DNA from: Candidatus Iainarchaeum sp. | GTDB lineage: Archaea > Iainarchaeota > Iainarchaeia > Iainarchaeales > GCA-2688035 | Assembly (NCBI GenBank): GCA_017610245.1 | Contig: JAFCCK010000011.1 | Span: 1 to 12,988 of the forward strand | Length of the DNA stretch: 12,988 bases | Reading direction: 5' to 3' | Shown here: piece after piece, positions 11,738 to 12,988 of the stretch | Numbering within the stretch: position 1 is the stretch's first letter | Layout of the letters: every line of letters starts with the position of its first letter | Notes under the pieces: generated by a model | Databases searched by the model: none | Told to the model about the DNA's origin: nothing | Seen by the model: only the letters and a program-made list of their open reading frames with translations | Made by a program: the position numbers and the translations under genes

Positions 11738-11998
11738 CTCTTTTTTTGGAATTCTTTTACCCGGTGGTGTTGGCCAGCCGCCAAGGAGGTGCTCTTTTCC
11801 CTTTAATACTGCTTCATCGTGCCTCCTCAGAATCTCCCTCCATATTCTTTCCTGACGCTTACGGAACTTTTCCTCAAGACCATATTTCCCTTTGTATGGC
11901 GGTCTGTTCCTGTTAAGGCGGATTTGAATCAGTTCATCAGCGAGCTTTTCAGTGGGGGTGTGCCTCATTTTAAAAGAGCTATTCTGGTAAGCCTCCAT
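11732..11998 (-). CDS. Small basic hypothetical protein downstream of the CCA enzyme gene
   Basis: An 88-residue protein I do not recognise, rich in Arg, Lys and Glu. A predicted helical stretch (EEKFRKRQERIWREILRRHD, about 42-61) is followed by a Pro/Gly tail with GGWPTPPGKRIPKKEL. It has no cysteines, no membrane segment and no known motif. The charge suggests nucleic-acid or ribosome contact, which is inference. It starts 29 nt after the CCA-adding enzyme stop, with AGGG 7 nt before ATG 11998, so the two probably share an operon. An internal ATG at 11968 is an alternative start without a ribosome site. It overlaps the acetyltransferase stop by 6 nt. Confidence 0.6.
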   Translation of the reverse strand: MEAYQNSSFKMRHTPTEKLADELIQIRLNRNRPPYKGKYGLEEKFRKRQERIWREILRRHDEAVLKGKEHLLGGWPTPPGKRIPKKEL

Positions 11999-12027
11999 TG
12001 CGCGCCCTAGTGTCCTCTTGAAATATC

Positions 12028-12988
12028 TCAGAGGAATTCCTCATCCCCCCTCAAATACCCACTCAGAAATTCCGCAAATTCCCTGTTCTGCTTGAACAGC
12101 CCTATCAAATCCTTTTCCTGCAGTACGCGGCACAATTTATTTATTGCCTTTCGCAGCAGCCGCTTTTCAACCCCCTTCTCTTTCCGCAGGAAGTCCCGGA
12201 GGAGATTTTCAATCCGCGTATATTTTCTCGGCACCTCTATCACCCATCTCCCTTGCTCTATCCTCGGCCCTGCAATAATCCTCTTGTGCTTTTCAAGAAA
12301 TGCCCTGCTGTTTTTCTCGTCTGTTACAAATGGTCCAATCTTCTTTGTTGTTTTTTGTAGTACGGTACTCTCAACCTCAAAAACCATTACTATTACACTT
12401 TTCTCATCTGTCCAGGCTTCGCTCCTCATCGCCCTGAATTCATTCAGCAGCAGCTGTTTTTCAATTTTCCTCGCGAGCCTCTGAATCTGCCCCCACACAA
12501 CATCAGGCAATGCTTCCTTTGGGTAGCCAAGCTTAACAGCCACCAATTCCTTCTTCTGCAGCATTTTCTTAAGCCTTGCAACACTCCAGGGCTTCTCCCT
12601 TCTCCTGAAAAAGAACTTTTCGCTAGGGCTCCTGAGGAATGCCCTTGCTGCTGCAACAATCCTACTGAACTGGTTTAAGGAGAGAGCAGCTGCCACATTC
12701 CTGTTCTTGTCAACAGGGTCAATCACAATCAAGGGAGCGCCCTCAAACCGCTTTCTTGCTTCTTTCTCGTCATAGTGTTTCTCCAAATCAACCACTTGCC
12801 CCTGCTTCCAGGATGCGATTGCTTTCAGCGAATTCATGAATGAGCCATAATTCAGCACCAGCAATTCAACAACATATCCAGGAACACTGCTTGCCTTGAT
12901 ATCAGCCCCGTAAGCCTTTATTCCCTTCAAAAACTGCCTAAGCAGCCTGATTTCTTTTCGGTGCGTTTCCGTCAATTTCCCCTGCAAA
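12028..12988 (-). CDS. cca: CCA-adding enzyme (class I, archaeal), N-terminus outside window
   Basis: A tRNA nucleotidyltransferase that builds or repairs the 3' CCA end, here needed because tRNA-Arg lacks an encoded CCA. The visible 319 residues cover the central and C-terminal domains. RKEIRLLRQFLKGIKAYGAD (about 10-29) and GYVVELLVLNYGSF (37-50) match the central domain, and APLIVIDPVDKNRNVAAALS (84-103) is diagnostic. FSRIVAAARAFLRSP follows, and then the body/tail region with a basic C-terminus. The frame stays open to the right edge, so about 100-130 residues holding the nucleotidyltransferase GSxxxGT and Asp motifs lie beyond it. The first visible codon in frame is TTG (Leu), not a start. 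The small basic gene at 11998 follows on the same strand. Confidence 0.93.
   Translation of the reverse strand, partial: LQGKLTETHRKEIRLLRQFLKGIKAYGADIKASSVPGYVVELLVLNYGSFMNSLKAIASWKQGQVVDLEKHYDEKEARKRFEGAPLIVIDPVDKNRNVAAALSLNQFSRIVAAARAFLRSPSEKFFFRRREKPWSVARLKKMLQKKELVAVKLGYPKEALPDVVWGQIQRLARKIEKQLLLNEFRAMRSEAWTDEKSVIVMVFEVESTVLQKTTKKIGPFVTDEKNSRAFLEKHKRIIAGPRIEQGRWVIEVPRKYTRIENLLRDFLRKEKGVEKRLLRKAINKLCRVLQEKDLIGLFKQNREFAEFLSGYLRGDEEFL

Noticed and set aside
12031..12042. 12-bp palindrome GAGGAATTCCTC
   Set aside because: It lies in the last codons of the CCA-adding enzyme (Glu-Glu-Phe-Leu) and is explained by coding; no promoter is next to it.
12985..12987. An apparent start codon (TTG) of the CCA-adding enzyme
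   Set aside because: The frame is open past the window edge and the nucleotidyltransferase domain is missing, so this TTG is an internal Leu codon and the gene is cut by the window.
1..12988. CRISPR array, insertion sequence, integrase, toxin-antitoxin pair or phage genes
   Set aside because: No regularly spaced repeats, transposase or integrase motifs, or paired small toxin genes were seen on either strand.

Overview
The window looks archaeal. It encodes RNA polymerase subunit K, ribosomal protein eS17, translation factor aEF1B beside its four-CxxC zinc-ribbon partner, a class I CCA-adding enzyme, NurA, HerA, Rad50, and a tRNA-Arg with a bulge-helix-bulge intron. Many genes have a TATA-like box about 27 nt before the start codon, as expected for leaderless mRNAs, while genes inside operons carry GGAGG-like ribosome sites. 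Gene packing is very tight, with intergenic gaps of tens of bases and overlapping convergent ends. Several proteins are compact (Rad50 of 687 residues, a shrunken PolB-like protein). A small-genome DPANN-type archaeon is a reasonable guess, but the lineage is inference.

Layout. 1-1420 (minus): a two-gene operon of an ArsR-like repressor and a class I cysteine desulfurase (its C-terminus lies outside the window). A TTTCAT/ATGAAA operator-like array sits on the repressor start. 1532-2954: a Cys-rich 97-residue protein, an unrecognised minus-strand protein and a divergent methyltransferase-like protein. 2956-7288 (plus): nurA and herA, then a 503-residue protein that I read as an inactivated family B DNA polymerase. 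An identical 18-bp sequence stands just upstream of the TATA boxes of nurA and of the PolB-like gene. 7354-7760 (plus): rpoK and rps17e. 7757-10390 (minus): rad50, aEF1B and a zinc-ribbon gene, with a possible 18-codon micro-ORF between the last two. 10447-10956 (minus): a transglutaminase-fold protein. 11003-11125 (plus): tRNA-Arg(UCG) with a 19-nt intron, then a perfect inverted repeat. 11162-11737 (plus): a GNAT acetyltransferase. 11732-12988 (minus): a small unknown protein downstream of the CCA-adding enzyme, which runs off the right edge.

Two themes stand out. The first is DNA end processing: HerA-NurA and Rad50 flank a polymerase-derived protein that appears catalytically dead, and the shared 18-bp upstream element suggests joint control of nurA-herA and the PolB-like gene. 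The second is information processing: RpoK, eS17, aEF1B, the zinc ribbon, tRNA-Arg and the CCA enzyme. No CRISPR array, insertion sequence, integrase or phage gene was seen, and no gene-free stretch exceeds 300 bases.
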